A stretch of 64,000 bases of DNA, taken from Polynucleobacter sp. HIN7 (GTDB lineage Bacteria; Pseudomonadota; Gammaproteobacteria; Burkholderiales; Burkholderiaceae). The stretch is taken from NCBI RefSeq assembly GCF_030297595.1, contig NZ_AP028138.1, positions 930,001 through 994,000 on the forward strand. Reading direction: 5' to 3'. A model generated the notes under the pieces. That model saw only the letters and a program-made list of their open reading frames with translations, made no database searches and was not told the origin of the DNA. Shown piece after piece: positions 18,211-29,528 of the stretch. Each line of letters starts with the position of its first letter. Within the stretch, counting starts at the first letter, position 1. A program made the translations under genes and the position numbers.

Positions 18211-19035
18211 TTAAGATTGGAGCATAAGCTCTTTTGGAAAACCGGCATTTTGCAGATGCGGTGCTGGGATGGCAAATTCGTCTGGATAGGCCACCCTTAC
18301 CAAGTACAGCCCATCCGGAGCAAAGGTTGGCGCTGCTAAGTCCCGATTTTTGCCATCAAGGATGGTTTTCATCCAGTGACTGGGTTGCCGCCCTTGGCCA
18401 ACATGCAAAAGACTCCCAACAATATTGCGCACCATGTGATGTAAAAAGGCATTGGCCCTAATCTTGAAATACACAAAGGGTTGTTGATCCAAGATAGCAC
18501 ATTCATAGAGATGCTTCACAGGGGTTTTACTCTGACACTCCGACGCCCGAAATGATGAGAAATCATGTTCACCCACTAAGTGCTGTGAAGCAGTTTGCAT
18601 TTGCTTAATATCAAACCATTGACCGGCTGGCAGCATCTGGTAGCCGTAGCGCTGATGCAAAACGGGCGAGCGTGTTGGTCCAGCCAGTAAGGCATAAATA
18701 TAGGTGCGCTCTTTTGCACTAAAACGTGCATCGAAATCATCGGCGACAGGCTTTGCCCAGTTCACCACCACATCGTGCGGCAAGAAGGTATTGATGCCTC
18801 TCACCCATGACCAATCCTCACGCTCTACCTTCGCATCAAAGTGCACCACTTGCCCAAGGGCATGCACCCCCGTATCGGTTCGCCCTGCCGCGGTGACTCG
18901 CACTGCTTGTCCGTCCCCAACGAACTGACAAATCGCTGATTCAAGGGTGGCTTGAACGGTCGGTTGATTGGGCTGAACTTGCCATCCGCAGTAGGCGCGG
19001 CCGTCATATTGCACGCCTAGAGCAATCCGCATCAT
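18211..19035 (-). CDS. truA: tRNA pseudouridine(38-40) synthase
   Basis: TruA converts uridines 38-40 in the tRNA anticodon arm to pseudouridine. The 274-residue protein has the catalytic aspartate D54 in [14 protein letters not shown] and the C-terminal [11 protein letters not shown] segment. The start codon directly follows the fimV stop, and the gene is 2 bp before trpF. The truA-trpF neighbourhood is common in betaproteobacteria. Confidence 0.96.
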   Translation of the reverse strand: MMRIALGVQYDGRAYCGWQVQPNQPTVQATLESAICQFVGDGQAVRVTAAGRTDTGVHALGQVVHFDAKVEREDWSWVRGINTFLPHDVVVNWAKPVADDFDARFSAKERTYIYALLAGPTRSPVLHQRYGYQMLPAGQWFDIKQMQTASQHLVGEHDFSSFRASECQSKTPVKHLYECAILDQQPFVYFKIRANAFLHHMVRNIVGSLLHVGQGRQPSHWMKTILDGKNRDLAAPTFAPDGLYLVRVAYPDEFAIPAPHLQNAGFPKELMLQS

Positions 19036-20409
19036 TTAACGATCGTTGCGTTGATTAATCTGTGCCATCATGCCACGAGCGGCGATGGTAATCTGCGGAT
19101 CAACCTGACTACTCACCAGCAAAATCTCTTCCAAGGCTTTGCGCGCTGCGACAAAGTCTTCAATCGTGATGTAAGCCTTTACCAAATTGAGCTTTACCCG
19201 CAAGGCATCAGCCTCATGCTGCTTAGGTGAGTCTAAATTGAGGTCAAGACTCGACAAAATAGCGGCCGCTTTGGGCGGAATCGCTGTGGGGCTCGGAGCT
19301 AGCTTGGTCTCTTTGGCATCAACGGATGATTCATGAGAATGCGATTCAGCACGGCGGGTGTAGCGGGCTAGAGACCAAAGCAGCAAAGCTGTGATACCAA
19401 TGAACCCAACCCCTACTACGGCTGGTCCCCATTGATCCATGCCTGACTTCGGTGTAGCAGAATCACTCGGGCTCTCGCCCTCTTTGCGAGCCTCTAAGAG
19501 CTTTTGGAGGTCAGCAATATTTTTCTCAAGCTCTGCCACGCGTGCCTTGCTTTGTGCCAAGGCCTTTTCTTGGGCAACCATCTCCTCCACATAACGCCGT
19601 GTATCCGCCTCGCTACCTGCGCCTGGGCCAATGCGCAAGCGATCCTCGCCAACACCCGGTGTCGGGTTCAAGGCCTGATTCGCTACACGACTTGAGGCAG
19701 CGCTCTGACCCGATCCACCCTCCTGTTCCAGCCATGCGCGGTTTGCCTCTTGTGCAAACTCTTTTGCTTGTGCGGGAGTAATGGAACCCAACAAGCTGGC
19801 ATCGGGCCTATTGAGTTGTGCGCCAGCTTTTAGGCGGTGAATACTACCCCCAATAAATGCATCGGGATTGGCTTTGTATAAAGCAAGCAAGGCTTCGTCC
19901 ATATCGGCGCTACCCAATTGCGGTCTGATCTGCGAAGCGATCTCACTCAAACTTTGGCCCGGTCGCACCGTGACCTGGCTAACGTCGCCGACCATCAAGC
20001 TATAGGTCTTGGCAATACCACCGTTCGTCCATTTGAGCCCCAAAATGATGTCAACAAATGGATCCTTCCCGGTTTCAATGGGGTTCTCGGTTTGCACCAC
20101 GATCAGAAATTGCTCGGGCTGATTACGCTTGAGGGTAATGGATGGCTTGTAATCCAAAACGCGTGTAGAGATCCCCAAGCGCTCATAGTCAGCCTTGGTA
20201 ACCGGATCAATCGCTAGCGACTCGAGATAGGGTCGATCCTCAATACCGGTTCGCACTGGAATCTCCGCACGCAATGGCTCCTTAGGTTTGGACAAAACAA
20301 TGGGCGATCCCAAGGTCACCGCCTGCGCGGTCGGCCACATGAAAAAGATCACGATGGCCAGTACGAGCCAGTTAAAAAGGGTTTGCAGAACGCAACGCCA
20401 AGGCATCAT
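19036..20409 (-). CDS. fimV: FimV/HubP-like polar landmark protein
   Basis: FimV-family proteins bind peptidoglycan and organise cell poles and type IV pilus assembly. From the ATG at 20409 (457 residues) there is a signal or anchor helix (WLVLAIVIFFMWPTAQA), the FimV N-terminal domain, a LysM-like segment (VTVRPGQSLSEIASQI), a coiled coil (KARVAELEKNIADLQKLLEA), a second membrane helix and a short cytoplasmic C-terminal helical region. It is short for the family, with a reduced acidic repeat region. Upstream in-frame codons overlap asd, so I trimmed them; a second ATG lies at 20406. Confidence 0.85.
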   Translation of the reverse strand: MMPWRCVLQTLFNWLVLAIVIFFMWPTAQAVTLGSPIVLSKPKEPLRAEIPVRTGIEDRPYLESLAIDPVTKADYERLGISTRVLDYKPSITLKRNQPEQFLIVVQTENPIETGKDPFVDIILGLKWTNGGIAKTYSLMVGDVSQVTVRPGQSLSEIASQIRPQLGSADMDEALLALYKANPDAFIGGSIHRLKAGAQLNRPDASLLGSITPAQAKEFAQEANRAWLEQEGGSGQSAASSRVANQALNPTPGVGEDRLRIGPGAGSEADTRRYVEEMVAQEKALAQSKARVAELEKNIADLQKLLEARKEGESPSDSATPKSGMDQWGPAVVGVGFIGITALLLWSLARYTRRAESHSHESSVDAKETKLAPSPTAIPPKAAAILSSLDLNLDSPKQHEADALRVKLNLVKAYITIEDFVAARKALEEILLVSSQVDPQITIAARGMMAQINQRNDR

Positions 20410-20419
20410 AGATCTTGTC

Positions 20420-21583
20420 TTAGGTATTAAGCAGAATGCGTAGCATGCGACGCAGAGGTTCAGCGGCACCCCATAGCAACTGATCGCCGACCGTGAATGC
20501 ACCGAGATACTCGGGACCCATGGCTAATTTATGCAAGCGCCCAATTGGAATCGTCATGGTGCCACTTACTGCTGCTGGTGATAGCTCACGCTCGGTGATC
20601 TCCCGCTCATTAGGAACCACTTTCACCCACTGATTATCGGCCGCCAACATCTTCTCGATCTCAGCGAGCGGAATATCTTTCTTTAACTTGACGGTTAAGC
20701 CCTGTGAGTGGCAACGCATCGCGCCAACACGCACACAAATGCCATCAATGGGAATGCTGCCTGGTGACCGAAATGGCGGATTGCCCATAATCTTGTTGCA
20801 CTCGGCTCCTGCTTTCCATTCTTCTTTGGTCTGACCGTGTTCAACCGGCACATCAATCCAAGGAATCAAGCTCCCAGCTAATGCAGTGTTCCGAAAGTTG
20901 GTTTTGGGAAACTCTGCCGAACGAATGGTCTGCGCTACCTTGCGATCAATATCCAAGATCCATGAGGCTGGATTAGCGAGTTCGCTGGCAACGCTATGAT
21001 GCAAAGTGCCCATTTGTTCGAGAAGCTCGCGCATATTGGCAGCTCCAGCACCAGATGCTGCTTGATAGGTCATGGCACTGATCCATTCCACATGACCGCT
21101 TTTGAGAAGTCCGCCCATCGCCAGCATCATCAAGCTAACCGTACAATTACCACCGATCCAGTTCTTACCGCCCGAGTCCAGCGCCTTATTAATCACAGGC
21201 CGATTAATGGGATCCAACACAATCACTGCGTCGTTTTCCATCCGCAGTGCACTCGCTGCATCAATCCAATGCCCCTGCCAACCCGCTGCGCGTAGTTGGG
21301 GGTAGATCGCTTTGGTGTAATCACCGCCCTGACAGGTCAAAATCACATCGCAGCGAGCTAAGGCCTTTACATCATTGGCATCTTGCAAACGAGTCTCACT
21401 TTTAGTAACGCGTTGACCATTGATCAATGGCACCTCGCCACCGGCATTACTAGTGCTAAAGAAGACAGGTTCGATATGAGTAAAGTCGTTCTCGTCTTGC
21501 ATGCGTTGCATCAGCACACTGCCAACCATGCCGCGCCAGCCGACCAAACCAACTACAGGATTAATTAAAGGGGTATATGCCAT
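20420..21583 (-). CDS. asd: Aspartate-semialdehyde dehydrogenase
   Basis: Asd reduces aspartyl phosphate to the semialdehyde, feeding lysine, threonine, methionine and diaminopimelate synthesis. The protein has the nucleotide loop [13 protein letters not shown] of the E. coli-type enzyme and the catalytic Cys in [10 protein letters not shown] (near residue 147). The longer frame begins with TTG at 21589; I choose the ATG at 21583 (387 residues). It lies between leuB and fimV. Confidence 0.95.
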   Translation of the reverse strand: MAYTPLINPVVGLVGWRGMVGSVLMQRMQDENDFTHIEPVFFSTSNAGGEVPLINGQRVTKSETRLQDANDVKALARCDVILTCQGGDYTKAIYPQLRAAGWQGHWIDAASALRMENDAVIVLDPINRPVINKALDSGGKNWIGGNCTVSLMMLAMGGLLKSGHVEWISAMTYQAASGAGAANMRELLEQMGTLHHSVASELANPASWILDIDRKVAQTIRSAEFPKTNFRNTALAGSLIPWIDVPVEHGQTKEEWKAGAECNKIMGNPPFRSPGSIPIDGICVRVGAMRCHSQGLTVKLKKDIPLAEIEKMLAADNQWVKVVPNEREITERELSPAAVSGTMTIPIGRLHKLAMGPEYLGAFTVGDQLLWGAAEPLRRMLRILLNT

Positions 21584-21607
21584 ATTCAAGTTCTTTTAAA
21601 GAATTTA

Positions 21608-22678
21608 TTAACTAAGAGCTGCAACCACGGCATCACCCATCTCTGAGGTAGATACACGTTTCATTCCAGCGGTATCTATATCAGCCGTACGATAACCTTG
21701 AGCCAGAACGGTTTGTACAGCCTTCTCAATCCGCTCTGCTTCATTTGCTAAGTTAAGAGAAAAGCGCAACATCATTGCTGCTGACAAAATGGTCGCCAAG
21801 GGATTGGCAATATTCTTTCCAGCAATGTCAGGGGCTGAACCATGGCTGGGCTCATACAAACCTTTATTGTTCTTATCAAGCGATGCCGAGGGCAACATCC
21901 CAATCGAACCCGTGAGCATGGCAGCCTCATCAGAGAGAATGTCTCCAAACAAGTTACCGGTCACGATCACGTCGAAGGATTTGGGGGCTCGCACTAATTG
22001 CATGGCAGCGTTATCCACATACATGTGACTTAACTCTACATCGCTGTATTCCTTCGCAATGCGGGTCATGACCTCGCGCCATAATTGCGAGGTCTCCAAC
22101 ACATTCGATTTATCCACACTACACACTTTGCGATTGCGCTTGCGTGCCGCTGCAAATGCTACATGTGCAATACGCTCAATCTCGGGTTCGCTATAGCGCA
22201 TGGTGTCAAAACCTTCGCGCGCCCCAGTAAAGAGGCCATCAGGAGCATTACGAATACCCTTGGGGGAACCAAAATAGATATCGCCGTTGAGTTCGCGCAC
22301 GATCAAGATATCGAGGCCACCCACAATTTCAGGTTTTAGGCTCGAGGCGGCAGTTAACTCCTTGTAGCAAATCGCTGGACGGAAGTTTGCAAAGAGGCTC
22401 AAATGCTTACGCAAACCCAAGATCGCTTGCTCGGGTCTTAACTCGCGCGCTAGAGTATCGTATTTCCAGTCGCCCACCGCTCCAAATAAGATGGCATCGG
22501 CTGCTTTGGCTAAATCGAGAGTGGCTGGGGGTAAGGGATGACCCGCCACGTCATAGGCGGCCCCGCCAACTGGAGCAGTTTCCATCTCGAGAGGCAACTT
22601 GAGCGCTTCTAGAACTTTTACGGCTTGCGCAACAATTTCCGGACCAATGCCATCGCCCGGGAGAACAGCAATTTTCAT
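21608..22678 (-). CDS. leuB: 3-isopropylmalate dehydrogenase
   Basis: LeuB performs the oxidative decarboxylation in leucine synthesis. The 356-residue protein has [10 protein letters not shown] at the start, [13 protein letters not shown], the metal/substrate segments [13 protein letters not shown] and [13 protein letters not shown], and the expected length. It follows leuD by 53 bp and precedes asd by 24 bp. Confidence 0.97.
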   Translation of the reverse strand: MKIAVLPGDGIGPEIVAQAVKVLEALKLPLEMETAPVGGAAYDVAGHPLPPATLDLAKAADAILFGAVGDWKYDTLARELRPEQAILGLRKHLSLFANFRPAICYKELTAASSLKPEIVGGLDILIVRELNGDIYFGSPKGIRNAPDGLFTGAREGFDTMRYSEPEIERIAHVAFAAARKRNRKVCSVDKSNVLETSQLWREVMTRIAKEYSDVELSHMYVDNAAMQLVRAPKSFDVIVTGNLFGDILSDEAAMLTGSIGMLPSASLDKNNKGLYEPSHGSAPDIAGKNIANPLATILSAAMMLRFSLNLANEAERIEKAVQTVLAQGYRTADIDTAGMKRVSTSEMGDAVVAALS

Positions 22679-22731
22679 GATGAACCTTTATGTAATGGCG
22701 CTAGCCCATTGAGCGCCAGGAATGCGTCAGT

Positions 22732-23379
22732 CTACGGGAGCTGGGTCGCAAGCCATGGCATGCGCAATATGCGTTCTGCCTCAAAAGCTTTTATTTTATC
22801 GGCATGCCGTAAGGTCAGACCAATATCGTCTAGACCGTTGAGCAAACAATACTTCCGAAATGGGGTGACCTCAAAGCGATAGCGACGCCCATCTGGGGCA
22901 ATCACTTCTTGGCTCTCAAGGTCAATGGTGAGCTGATAGCCTGAGAACGCCTTGGTCTCATTAAATAGATGATCGACCTCTTGCTCCGATAAAACGACGG
23001 GTAAGAGGCCATTCTTAAAGCAGTTATTAAAGAAGATATCGGCAAAACTTGGGGCAATAATGGCCCGGAATCCGTATTGCGCTAAGGCCCATGGCGCATG
23101 CTCACGGGAGCTTCCGCAACCAAAGTTCTTACGAGCCAGCAAAATACCAGCCCCTTGGTAGCGCGGTTGATTTAGGACAAAGTCAGGATTTAGGGGGCGC
23201 TTCGAACAGTCTTGACCAGGCTCACCCTGATCCAAATAGCGCCACTCATCAAAGAGGTTCTGACCAAAACCGGTCTTCTTAATTGACTTCAGAAACTGCT
23301 TAGGAATAATCGCGTCGGTATCGACGTTCTCGCGATCCAATGGGGCAACTAGCCCCTGGTAAACCGTAAATGCATCCAT
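22732..23379 (-). CDS. leuD: 3-isopropylmalate dehydratase small subunit
   Basis: LeuD is the swivel-domain subunit that pairs with LeuC to isomerise isopropylmalate. The 215-residue protein has [14 protein letters not shown] at the start and the characteristic [13 protein letters not shown] loop. It begins 2 bp after the small lipoprotein gene that separates it from leuC. Confidence 0.97.
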   Translation of the reverse strand: MDAFTVYQGLVAPLDRENVDTDAIIPKQFLKSIKKTGFGQNLFDEWRYLDQGEPGQDCSKRPLNPDFVLNQPRYQGAGILLARKNFGCGSSREHAPWALAQYGFRAIIAPSFADIFFNNCFKNGLLPVVLSEQEVDHLFNETKAFSGYQLTIDLESQEVIAPDGRRYRFEVTPFRKYCLLNGLDDIGLTLRHADKIKAFEAERILRMPWLATQLP

Positions 23380-23381
23380 GA

Positions 23382-23594
23382 TTATTTGACCGGTGTGACT
23401 GTAACGTCTTTGTTATTGGTACTTGTGCTTGGAGTACTTGCTGGATTAGGTGCGGTCTCAGCGGGCTTCGCCTGAGGATCCATTTTCTTGCCCATCTCCT
23501 GCAAATCCTTACCAACGCCTGTCCAAGTGTTGGAGCAGGCCACTAGCGTGATCACTGATAGAAACATTAATCCAGAGCGCATCAAAGAGTTCAT
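23382..23594 (-). CDS. Entericidin-like small lipoprotein
   Basis: This 70-residue protein has a lipoprotein signal ([10 protein letters not shown]) followed by [18 protein letters not shown], which resembles entericidin A/B family lipoproteins. The tail is Pro/Thr/Ser/Asn-rich and probably unstructured. Other in-frame ATGs lie at codons 5 and 9. It is inserted between leuC (19 bp) and leuD (2 bp). Its role is unknown; enteric entericidins form a toxin/antidote pair, but only one copy is here and that function should not be assumed. Confidence 0.75.
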   Translation of the reverse strand: MNSLMRSGLMFLSVITLVACSNTWTGVGKDLQEMGKKMDPQAKPAETAPNPASTPSTSTNNKDVTVTPVK

Positions 23595-23613
23595 ATTCGT
23601 ATTCTAGAAAAGA

Positions 23614-25020
23614 TCAGGCAATCTTGCGCACATCCACAAAATGCCCCTCAATTGCTGCTGCGGCTGCCATGGCAGGACTCACCAAATGGGTTCGGCCACC
23701 CGCCCCCTGACGCCCCTCAAAATTACGGTTGGAGGTTGAGGCACAGCGCTCCTCAGGTTCCAGACGATCAGCATTCATTGCCAGACACATCGAGCAACCA
23801 GGCTCGCGCCACTCAAAGCCCGCGGCCTTAAAGACGCGATCAAGACCTTCGCGCTCTGCTTGTGCTTTCACCAAGCCAGAGCCGGGAACGACCAAGGCTT
23901 GCTTGACATTGACCGCTACCTTCTTACCTAAACGCTCAACTACTTTTGCGGCAGCCCGCAAGTCCTCAATACGGCTATTAGTGCATGAGCCAATGAATAC
24001 TTTATCGACATAGATCGTATCAAGCGGCAAATTGGGTTCAAGCCCCATGTATTGCAGGGCACGCTCCATCGCTTGACGCTTGACAGGGTCACGCTCGCGC
24101 TCCGGGTCGGGCACGCGACTACCAATCGGCAGAACCATTTCTGGGGAGGTGCCCCAACTAACTTGGGGGGCGATCTCTTCAGCCCGCAACTCAACCACGC
24201 GATCAAAATGGGCGCCAGGATCTGAATGCAAGGTGCGCCAATATTGCAAGGCTTGGCGCAAAGTCTCGCCCTTGGGAGCGTAGGGTCGACCTTGAATGTA
24301 CTCAATGGTAGTTTCATCGACCGCCACTAGGCCAGCACGCGCACCGGCTTCAATAGCCATATTGCAAATGGTCATGCGCCCTTCCATCGATAGCTGACGA
24401 ATGGCTTCACCTGCAAACTCAATGGTGTAACCGGTACCACCGGCGGTACCAATCTTGCCAATCACAGCCAAGATAATGTCTTTTGCAGTGCTTCCTGGTT
24501 GCAGGCGACCCTCAACCCGCACCAACATGTTTTTGCTCTTTTTCATGAGCAAGGTTTGGGTTGCAAGCACATGCTCAACCTCGGAGGTACCAATCCCAAA
24601 GGCCAATGCTCCAAATGCACCATGCGTGCTCGTATGCGAATCCCCGCACACTACGGTCATCCCAGGCAAGGTAGCGCCCTGCTCAGGGCCAATCACGTGT
24701 ACGATGCCTTGCCGTTGGTCATTCATCTTGTATTGGGTAATACCAAAGCGATCGCAATTTTGATCTAAGGTATCCACTTGCAACTTCGATACCGGATCGG
24801 CAATCCCTTCGGAACGATCCGTAGTTGGGACATTGTGATCCGAGACCGCGAGGTTGGCTGACACACGCCAGACTGGGCGTACAGCGAGACTTAGGCCCTC
24901 AAAAGCTTGCGGGCTCGTCACCTCATGAAGTAACTGTCGATCGATATAGATGGTTGCTGTACCATCTTCCTCCGAATGAACGACGTGTTCATCCCACAAC
25001 TTGTCATAAAGCGTACGCAT
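23614..25020 (-). CDS. leuC: 3-isopropylmalate dehydratase large subunit
   Basis: LeuC is the iron-sulfur subunit of the leucine-pathway isomerase. From the ATG at 25020 ([14 protein letters not shown], 468 residues) it has [20 protein letters not shown] and the three cluster cysteines in FIGSCTNSR and [10 protein letters not shown]. The frame continues upstream to 25125 but that part overlaps the gltA tail and is not conserved. It lies 34 bp after gltA. Confidence 0.97.
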   Translation of the reverse strand: MRTLYDKLWDEHVVHSEEDGTATIYIDRQLLHEVTSPQAFEGLSLAVRPVWRVSANLAVSDHNVPTTDRSEGIADPVSKLQVDTLDQNCDRFGITQYKMNDQRQGIVHVIGPEQGATLPGMTVVCGDSHTSTHGAFGALAFGIGTSEVEHVLATQTLLMKKSKNMLVRVEGRLQPGSTAKDIILAVIGKIGTAGGTGYTIEFAGEAIRQLSMEGRMTICNMAIEAGARAGLVAVDETTIEYIQGRPYAPKGETLRQALQYWRTLHSDPGAHFDRVVELRAEEIAPQVSWGTSPEMVLPIGSRVPDPERERDPVKRQAMERALQYMGLEPNLPLDTIYVDKVFIGSCTNSRIEDLRAAAKVVERLGKKVAVNVKQALVVPGSGLVKAQAEREGLDRVFKAAGFEWREPGCSMCLAMNADRLEPEERCASTSNRNFEGRQGAGGRTHLVSPAMAAAAAIEGHFVDVRKIA

Positions 25021-25054
25021 AATTCCCTTTAAAGCAAAAGAAGCAATATAACGC

Positions 25055-26368
25055 TTATTTTCGCCCAGAAATGGGAGGTACGGCTCGTGGGGTTGCGCCG
25101 ATGAACAACTGACGTGGACGACCAATCTTGTATTCAGGATCGGTAATCATTTCTTCCCACTGGGCAATCCAACCCACGGTTCGGGCAAGCGCGAAGATGC
25201 AGGTGAACATCTCGGTTGGGATGCCGAGTGCTCGTTGAACGATGCCGGAGTAGAAATCCACGTTGGGATAAAGCTTGCGACCCACAAAGTAATCGTCCTC
25301 AAGCGCAATCTTCTCAAGGGTCATCGCGAGCTTAAAGAGCGGATCGTTCTCCAATCCAAGCTCTTTGAGAACCTCATGACAGGTCTCACGCATGAGCTTA
25401 GCGCGCGGATCAAAGTTCTTGTAGACGCGATGGCCAAAGCCCATCAAGCGAACATTGGAGTTTTTATCTTTCACTTGGGCAATAAACTCACCAATTTTCT
25501 CGACACCACCACTTGCTTGAATATCATTCAACATTTCAAGGCAAGCTTCATTAGCACCGCCGTGGGCTGGGCCCCAAAGGCATGCAATACCGGCAGAGAT
25601 GGCAGCAAACGGATTAGTCCCTGAGGATCCAGCCAAGCGAACGGTAGAGGTCGATGCATTTTGCTCATGATCGGCGTGCAAGATGAAGATGCGATCGAGC
25701 GCACGAACTAAGACCGGATTGACTTTATAAGGCTCGCATGGCGTTGCAAACATCATGCGCATGAAATTTGCCGTGTACGACAGGCTGTTATCTGGGTACA
25801 TGAACGGCTGGCCAATCGAATACTTGTACGACATAGCCACTAGGGTCGGCATCTTGGCAATCAAGCGAATTTGAGCAATCTCCCGCGCCTTGGCGTCACC
25901 ATAATCAATCTCATCATGGTAGAAGGCCGCCATGGCACCAACCAAGCCGGTTAATACGGCCATCGGATGCGCATCGCGCCGGAATCCCCGCAAGAAGAAC
26001 TGCATTTGCTCGTGCACCATGGTGTGATGCATCACCATGTCCTGAAACTCACGATTTTGCTTCTGATTCGGTAACTCACCATTAATTAAGAGTTGGCAAA
26101 CTTCTAGGAAGTCACAATTCTTGGCTAGATCTTCAATGGGATAACCGCGATAGAGTAATTCGCCTTTATCCCCATCAATGAAGGTGATCTTTGAACTACA
26201 TGAGGCGGTCGATAAAAAACCAGGGTCGTAAGTGAACTTTCCAGTTTGACCGTAGAGCTTACGAATATCAATCACATCGGGACCTTGGGTACCCTTATAG
26301 ATTGGCAGCTCGATATCGGGCGTACCGTCTGAGAAAGAAAGTTTGGCTTTGATGTTCGATTCAATCAT
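25055..26368 (-). CDS. gltA: Citrate synthase, hexameric type II
   Basis: GltA condenses acetyl-CoA with oxaloacetate. The 437-residue protein has the N-terminal beta domain of the NADH-sensitive Gram-negative enzymes ([18 protein letters not shown]), a catalytic His in [10 protein letters not shown] and a second in [13 protein letters not shown]. It lies 30 bp after sdhE, extending the succinate dehydrogenase operon with another citric acid cycle enzyme. Confidence 0.97.
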   Translation of the reverse strand: MIESNIKAKLSFSDGTPDIELPIYKGTQGPDVIDIRKLYGQTGKFTYDPGFLSTASCSSKITFIDGDKGELLYRGYPIEDLAKNCDFLEVCQLLINGELPNQKQNREFQDMVMHHTMVHEQMQFFLRGFRRDAHPMAVLTGLVGAMAAFYHDEIDYGDAKAREIAQIRLIAKMPTLVAMSYKYSIGQPFMYPDNSLSYTANFMRMMFATPCEPYKVNPVLVRALDRIFILHADHEQNASTSTVRLAGSSGTNPFAAISAGIACLWGPAHGGANEACLEMLNDIQASGGVEKIGEFIAQVKDKNSNVRLMGFGHRVYKNFDPRAKLMRETCHEVLKELGLENDPLFKLAMTLEKIALEDDYFVGRKLYPNVDFYSGIVQRALGIPTEMFTCIFALARTVGWIAQWEEMITDPEYKIGRPRQLFIGATPRAVPPISGRK

Positions 26369-26398
26369 GGTTTATTCCCAATCAGTCAATGCAATTTA

Positions 26399-26656
26399 TT
26401 ATCGTTGACGCAACATACCCAATACCGCTCGAGCAGGCTCAGAATCCATCGCTGGATTTAACTCTTTGCGAGCCAACAACAAATCCAGCAAATCATTGTC
26501 ATCCAATTCCAAGAGCGTGGATAACGCCCTGCCCTGCTCATCATTTAGTTCATGAGCGTATCGATGAAAGAAACGCTCCAGAATTAAATCGTTTTCCAAC
26601 AATCCGCGTCGCGCTGCACTGCGAAGCTGATAAATCTTCTTAGCGTCAAGGCTCAT
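26399..26656 (-). CDS. sdhE: SdhE succinate dehydrogenase flavinylation factor
   Basis: SdhE promotes covalent attachment of FAD to SdhA. The 85-residue helical protein carries the family motif as RRGLLEND (RGxxE form) near residue 16. Its start overlaps the sdhB stop by 4 bp (ATGA), so it is translationally coupled to its pathway partner. Confidence 0.92.
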   Translation of the reverse strand: MSLDAKKIYQLRSAARRGLLENDLILERFFHRYAHELNDEQGRALSTLLELDDNDLLDLLLARKELNPAMDSEPARAVLGMLRQR

Positions 26657-27357
26657 ACTGCCCGACGCACCATCAATTCTTTAATCTTGCCAATCGCTTT
26701 AGTTGGGTTGAGATGCTTTGGACAAACATCAACGCAGTTCATGATGGTATGGCAACGGAACAAGCGATACGGATCTTCCAAATTATCTAAGCGCTCAGCG
26801 GTTGCTTGATCACGGCTATCGGCAATAAATCGATAGGCTTGAAGCAGGCCTGCCGGACCAACAAACTTATCGGGATTCCACCAAAACGATGGGCATGAGG
26901 TTGAGCACGACGCACACAGAATACACTCATACAAACCATCGAGCTCCTCACGCTCTGCTGGACTTTGCAAACGCTCTTTCTCGGGTGGCGGCATGTCGTT
27001 AATCAAGTAAGGCTTGATCGAGAGGTATTGCTTAAAGAACAAAGTCATGTCGACGATCAGATCGCGAACCACCGGTAGTCCTGGTAATGGACGCAAAGTA
27101 ATCTTCTGCGGTAAGGAGCGCATATTGGTCAGACATGCAAGGCCATTCTTACCATTGATGTTCATCGCATCGGAGCCACACACGCCCTCACGACAGGAAC
27201 GACGATAGGAAATACTTTCATCTTGTTTCTTCAGCGAGATCAGGGCATCTAAGAGCATGCGCTCACCCTTGAGCTCTAACTCATAGCGTTGCATCCGAGG
27301 AGCTTTATCAACGTCTGGATCGTAGCGATAAATTTCAAAGATACGGGTATCACTCAT
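26653..27357 (-). CDS. sdhB: Succinate dehydrogenase iron-sulfur subunit
   Basis: SdhB passes electrons from the flavin to quinone through three clusters. The 234-residue protein has the [2Fe-2S] cysteines (CREGVCGSD, then CLTN) and the two C-terminal clusters (CILCASCSTSCP and CHTIMNCVDVCPK). It follows sdhA by 16 bp and overlaps sdhE by 4 bp. Confidence 0.97.
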   Translation of the reverse strand: MSDTRIFEIYRYDPDVDKAPRMQRYELELKGERMLLDALISLKKQDESISYRRSCREGVCGSDAMNINGKNGLACLTNMRSLPQKITLRPLPGLPVVRDLIVDMTLFFKQYLSIKPYLINDMPPPEKERLQSPAEREELDGLYECILCASCSTSCPSFWWNPDKFVGPAGLLQAYRFIADSRDQATAERLDNLEDPYRLFRCHTIMNCVDVCPKHLNPTKAIGKIKELMVRRAV

Positions 27358-27373
27358 AGTCTTTATCCAAGTA

Positions 27374-29149
27374 TTAGAACGTACGCTCTTTGGGTGGAAC
27401 TGATTCCACCGTCAGGGGTTTAAGTTGCACCGGCTTGTAATCCAATTGATTACCTTCGTACCACAGGGTATGTTTCATCCAGTTGGCATCATCCCGCTTC
27501 GGATGGTCATCATGGGCATGCGCACCACGACTCTCTTTGCGAGCAGCTGCCGAGATCATCGTGGAGTTTGCCGTCTGAATTAAGTTATCAATTTCTAGCG
27601 CCTCAATCCGTGCAGTATTGAAGATCTTTGATTTATCTTTCACCCACAAGTGTTTGGCACGCTCAGTGAGCTCTGCCATCTTGCGCACACCCTCATCAAG
27701 CAACTCTTGATTACGGAATACGCCGGCGTAGGTTTGCATGGTCTTACGAATATCGTTCGCAAGATCTTGCGCATATTCACCCGAACTGCTGTTATCAAGC
27801 TTAGCAATGCGCTCAAGCGTGAACTCACCTGCGTCTGCAGGCAATGGTTTGTGCTCACGCGCTTTCAGATTGGCCTGCACGACGTGATTACCTGCGGCGC
27901 GACCAAAGACCAGTAGATCTAAGAGCGAGTTGGTTCCTAGACGATTTGCACCGTGCACTGATACACACGAGCACTCGCCAATTGCGTAGAGACCGTTCAC
28001 AATCGTGTTGGGATTGCCATTCTTGGGAACCACCACTTGACCATGAATATTCGTGGGAATACCGCCCATCTGATAATGAATCGTTGGAACCACAGGAATG
28101 GGTTCTTTAGTCACATCCACGTTCGCAAAGTTCATACCAATTTCGTAGACCGATGGTAAGCGCTTCATGATGGTCTCTGCACCAATGTGCGTGAGATCCA
28201 ACACCACGTAATCACCATCTGGACCACAACCGCGGCCTTCTTTGATCTCTTGATCCATCGAACGTGATACAAAATCACGTGGGGCCAAATCTTTCAGTGT
28301 GGGTGCATAGCGTTCCATAAAACGCTCACCATTTTTGTTACGCAGAATCCCGCCTTCACCACGACAGCCCTCGGTCAGCAAAACACCTGCGCCTGCCACA
28401 CCGGTTGGATGGAACTGCCAGAACTCCATATCCTCTAGAGGCAAGCCGGCACGCGCCGCCATGCCCATACCGTCACCGGTATTGATGTATGCGTTGGTTG
28501 AGGCGGCCCAAATGCGGCCTGCTCCACCTGTAGCCATCAAGGTAATCTTGGCTTCGAGGATATAAACCTCGCCCGTTTCCATTTCTAGTGCGGTAACACC
28601 AACTACATCACCCTCTGCGTCCCGAATTAAATCAAGCGCAAGCCACTCAACAAAGAAATGGGTCTTTGCTCTGACGTTGCGTTGATACAAGGTATGCAAC
28701 ATGGCATGTCCGGTGCGGTCAGCTGCTGCACAAGCGCGTTGCACAGGCTTCTCGCCATAGTTTGCGGTGTGGCCACCAAAGGGGCGTTGGTAAATCGTGC
28801 CATCGGCATTGCGATCAAACGGCATACCGAAATGCTCAAGCTCATAGACTACCTTGGGTGCCTCGCGGCACATGAACTCAATCGCGTCTTGGTCACCCAA
28901 CCAATCAGAACCCTTCACCGTATCGTAGAAGTGATAGTGCCAGTTATCCTCGCTCATATTGCCAAGCGATGCGCCAATGCCACCCTGCGCAGCAACGGTA
29001 TGTGAGCGGGTTGGGAATACTTTTGATAAGACTGCAACGCTAAGTCCTGCTTCTGAGAGCTGCAAGGCTGCACGCATCCCAGAGCCGCCGGCCCCCACGA
29101 TCACAGCATCAAAACGCCTGCGGGGAAGTGATTTTTTAATGGCTGTCAT
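27374..29149 (-). CDS. sdhA: Succinate dehydrogenase flavoprotein subunit
   Basis: SdhA oxidises succinate to fumarate. The 591-residue protein has the dinucleotide loop VGAGGSGMRAAL, the FAD-linked His in RSHTVAAQGGIG, a HPTGV active-site segment and ECSCVSVHGANRLG. It starts 3 bp after sdhD. Confidence 0.97.
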   Translation of the reverse strand: MTAIKKSLPRRRFDAVIVGAGGSGMRAALQLSEAGLSVAVLSKVFPTRSHTVAAQGGIGASLGNMSEDNWHYHFYDTVKGSDWLGDQDAIEFMCREAPKVVYELEHFGMPFDRNADGTIYQRPFGGHTANYGEKPVQRACAAADRTGHAMLHTLYQRNVRAKTHFFVEWLALDLIRDAEGDVVGVTALEMETGEVYILEAKITLMATGGAGRIWAASTNAYINTGDGMGMAARAGLPLEDMEFWQFHPTGVAGAGVLLTEGCRGEGGILRNKNGERFMERYAPTLKDLAPRDFVSRSMDQEIKEGRGCGPDGDYVVLDLTHIGAETIMKRLPSVYEIGMNFANVDVTKEPIPVVPTIHYQMGGIPTNIHGQVVVPKNGNPNTIVNGLYAIGECSCVSVHGANRLGTNSLLDLLVFGRAAGNHVVQANLKAREHKPLPADAGEFTLERIAKLDNSSSGEYAQDLANDIRKTMQTYAGVFRNQELLDEGVRKMAELTERAKHLWVKDKSKIFNTARIEALEIDNLIQTANSTMISAAARKESRGAHAHDDHPKRDDANWMKHTLWYEGNQLDYKPVQLKPLTVESVPPKERTF

Positions 29150-29152
29150 TTC

Positions 29153-29518
29153 TTAGACTTTCCATAGGATCTGAATGGCATACGCAGCACAGCCGACGAG
29201 CCATAAAACGGTAATAACTTGTAAACCCAAGCGAATGCCAACGGGCTTGACGTAATCCATCCAAATATCACGCACACCAATCCAGGCGTGATAGAAAAGG
29301 CTTAACAATGCGAGAAGGGTCAGCACCTTCATCAAAGGGTTGGCAAACAATCCTGCCCAACCGTCATAGCTGGGATTGCCATTCAGAAGATAAACAATCA
29401 ATAGAACAATGGTGAATGCGACCATCACGATCGCGGTGACGCGCTGAATAATCCATTCTTTAAGCCCATAATGGGCGCCAACCACCAGACGCTTAGGACC
29501 AATATTATTTTTTGACAT
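29153..29518 (-). CDS. sdhD: Succinate dehydrogenase membrane anchor SdhD
   Basis: SdhD is one of two membrane subunits holding heme b and quinone. From the ATG at 29518 (121 residues) there are three hydrophobic helices; the His in FYHAWIGVRDIWMDYV fits a heme ligand. The frame extends to a TTG at 29542 inside sdhC, which I rejected. It lies 10 bp after sdhC. Confidence 0.92.
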   Translation of the reverse strand: MSKNNIGPKRLVVGAHYGLKEWIIQRVTAIVMVAFTIVLLIVYLLNGNPSYDGWAGLFANPLMKVLTLLALLSLFYHAWIGVRDIWMDYVKPVGIRLGLQVITVLWLVGCAAYAIQILWKV

Positions 29519-29528
29519 AGCGCGTGAC

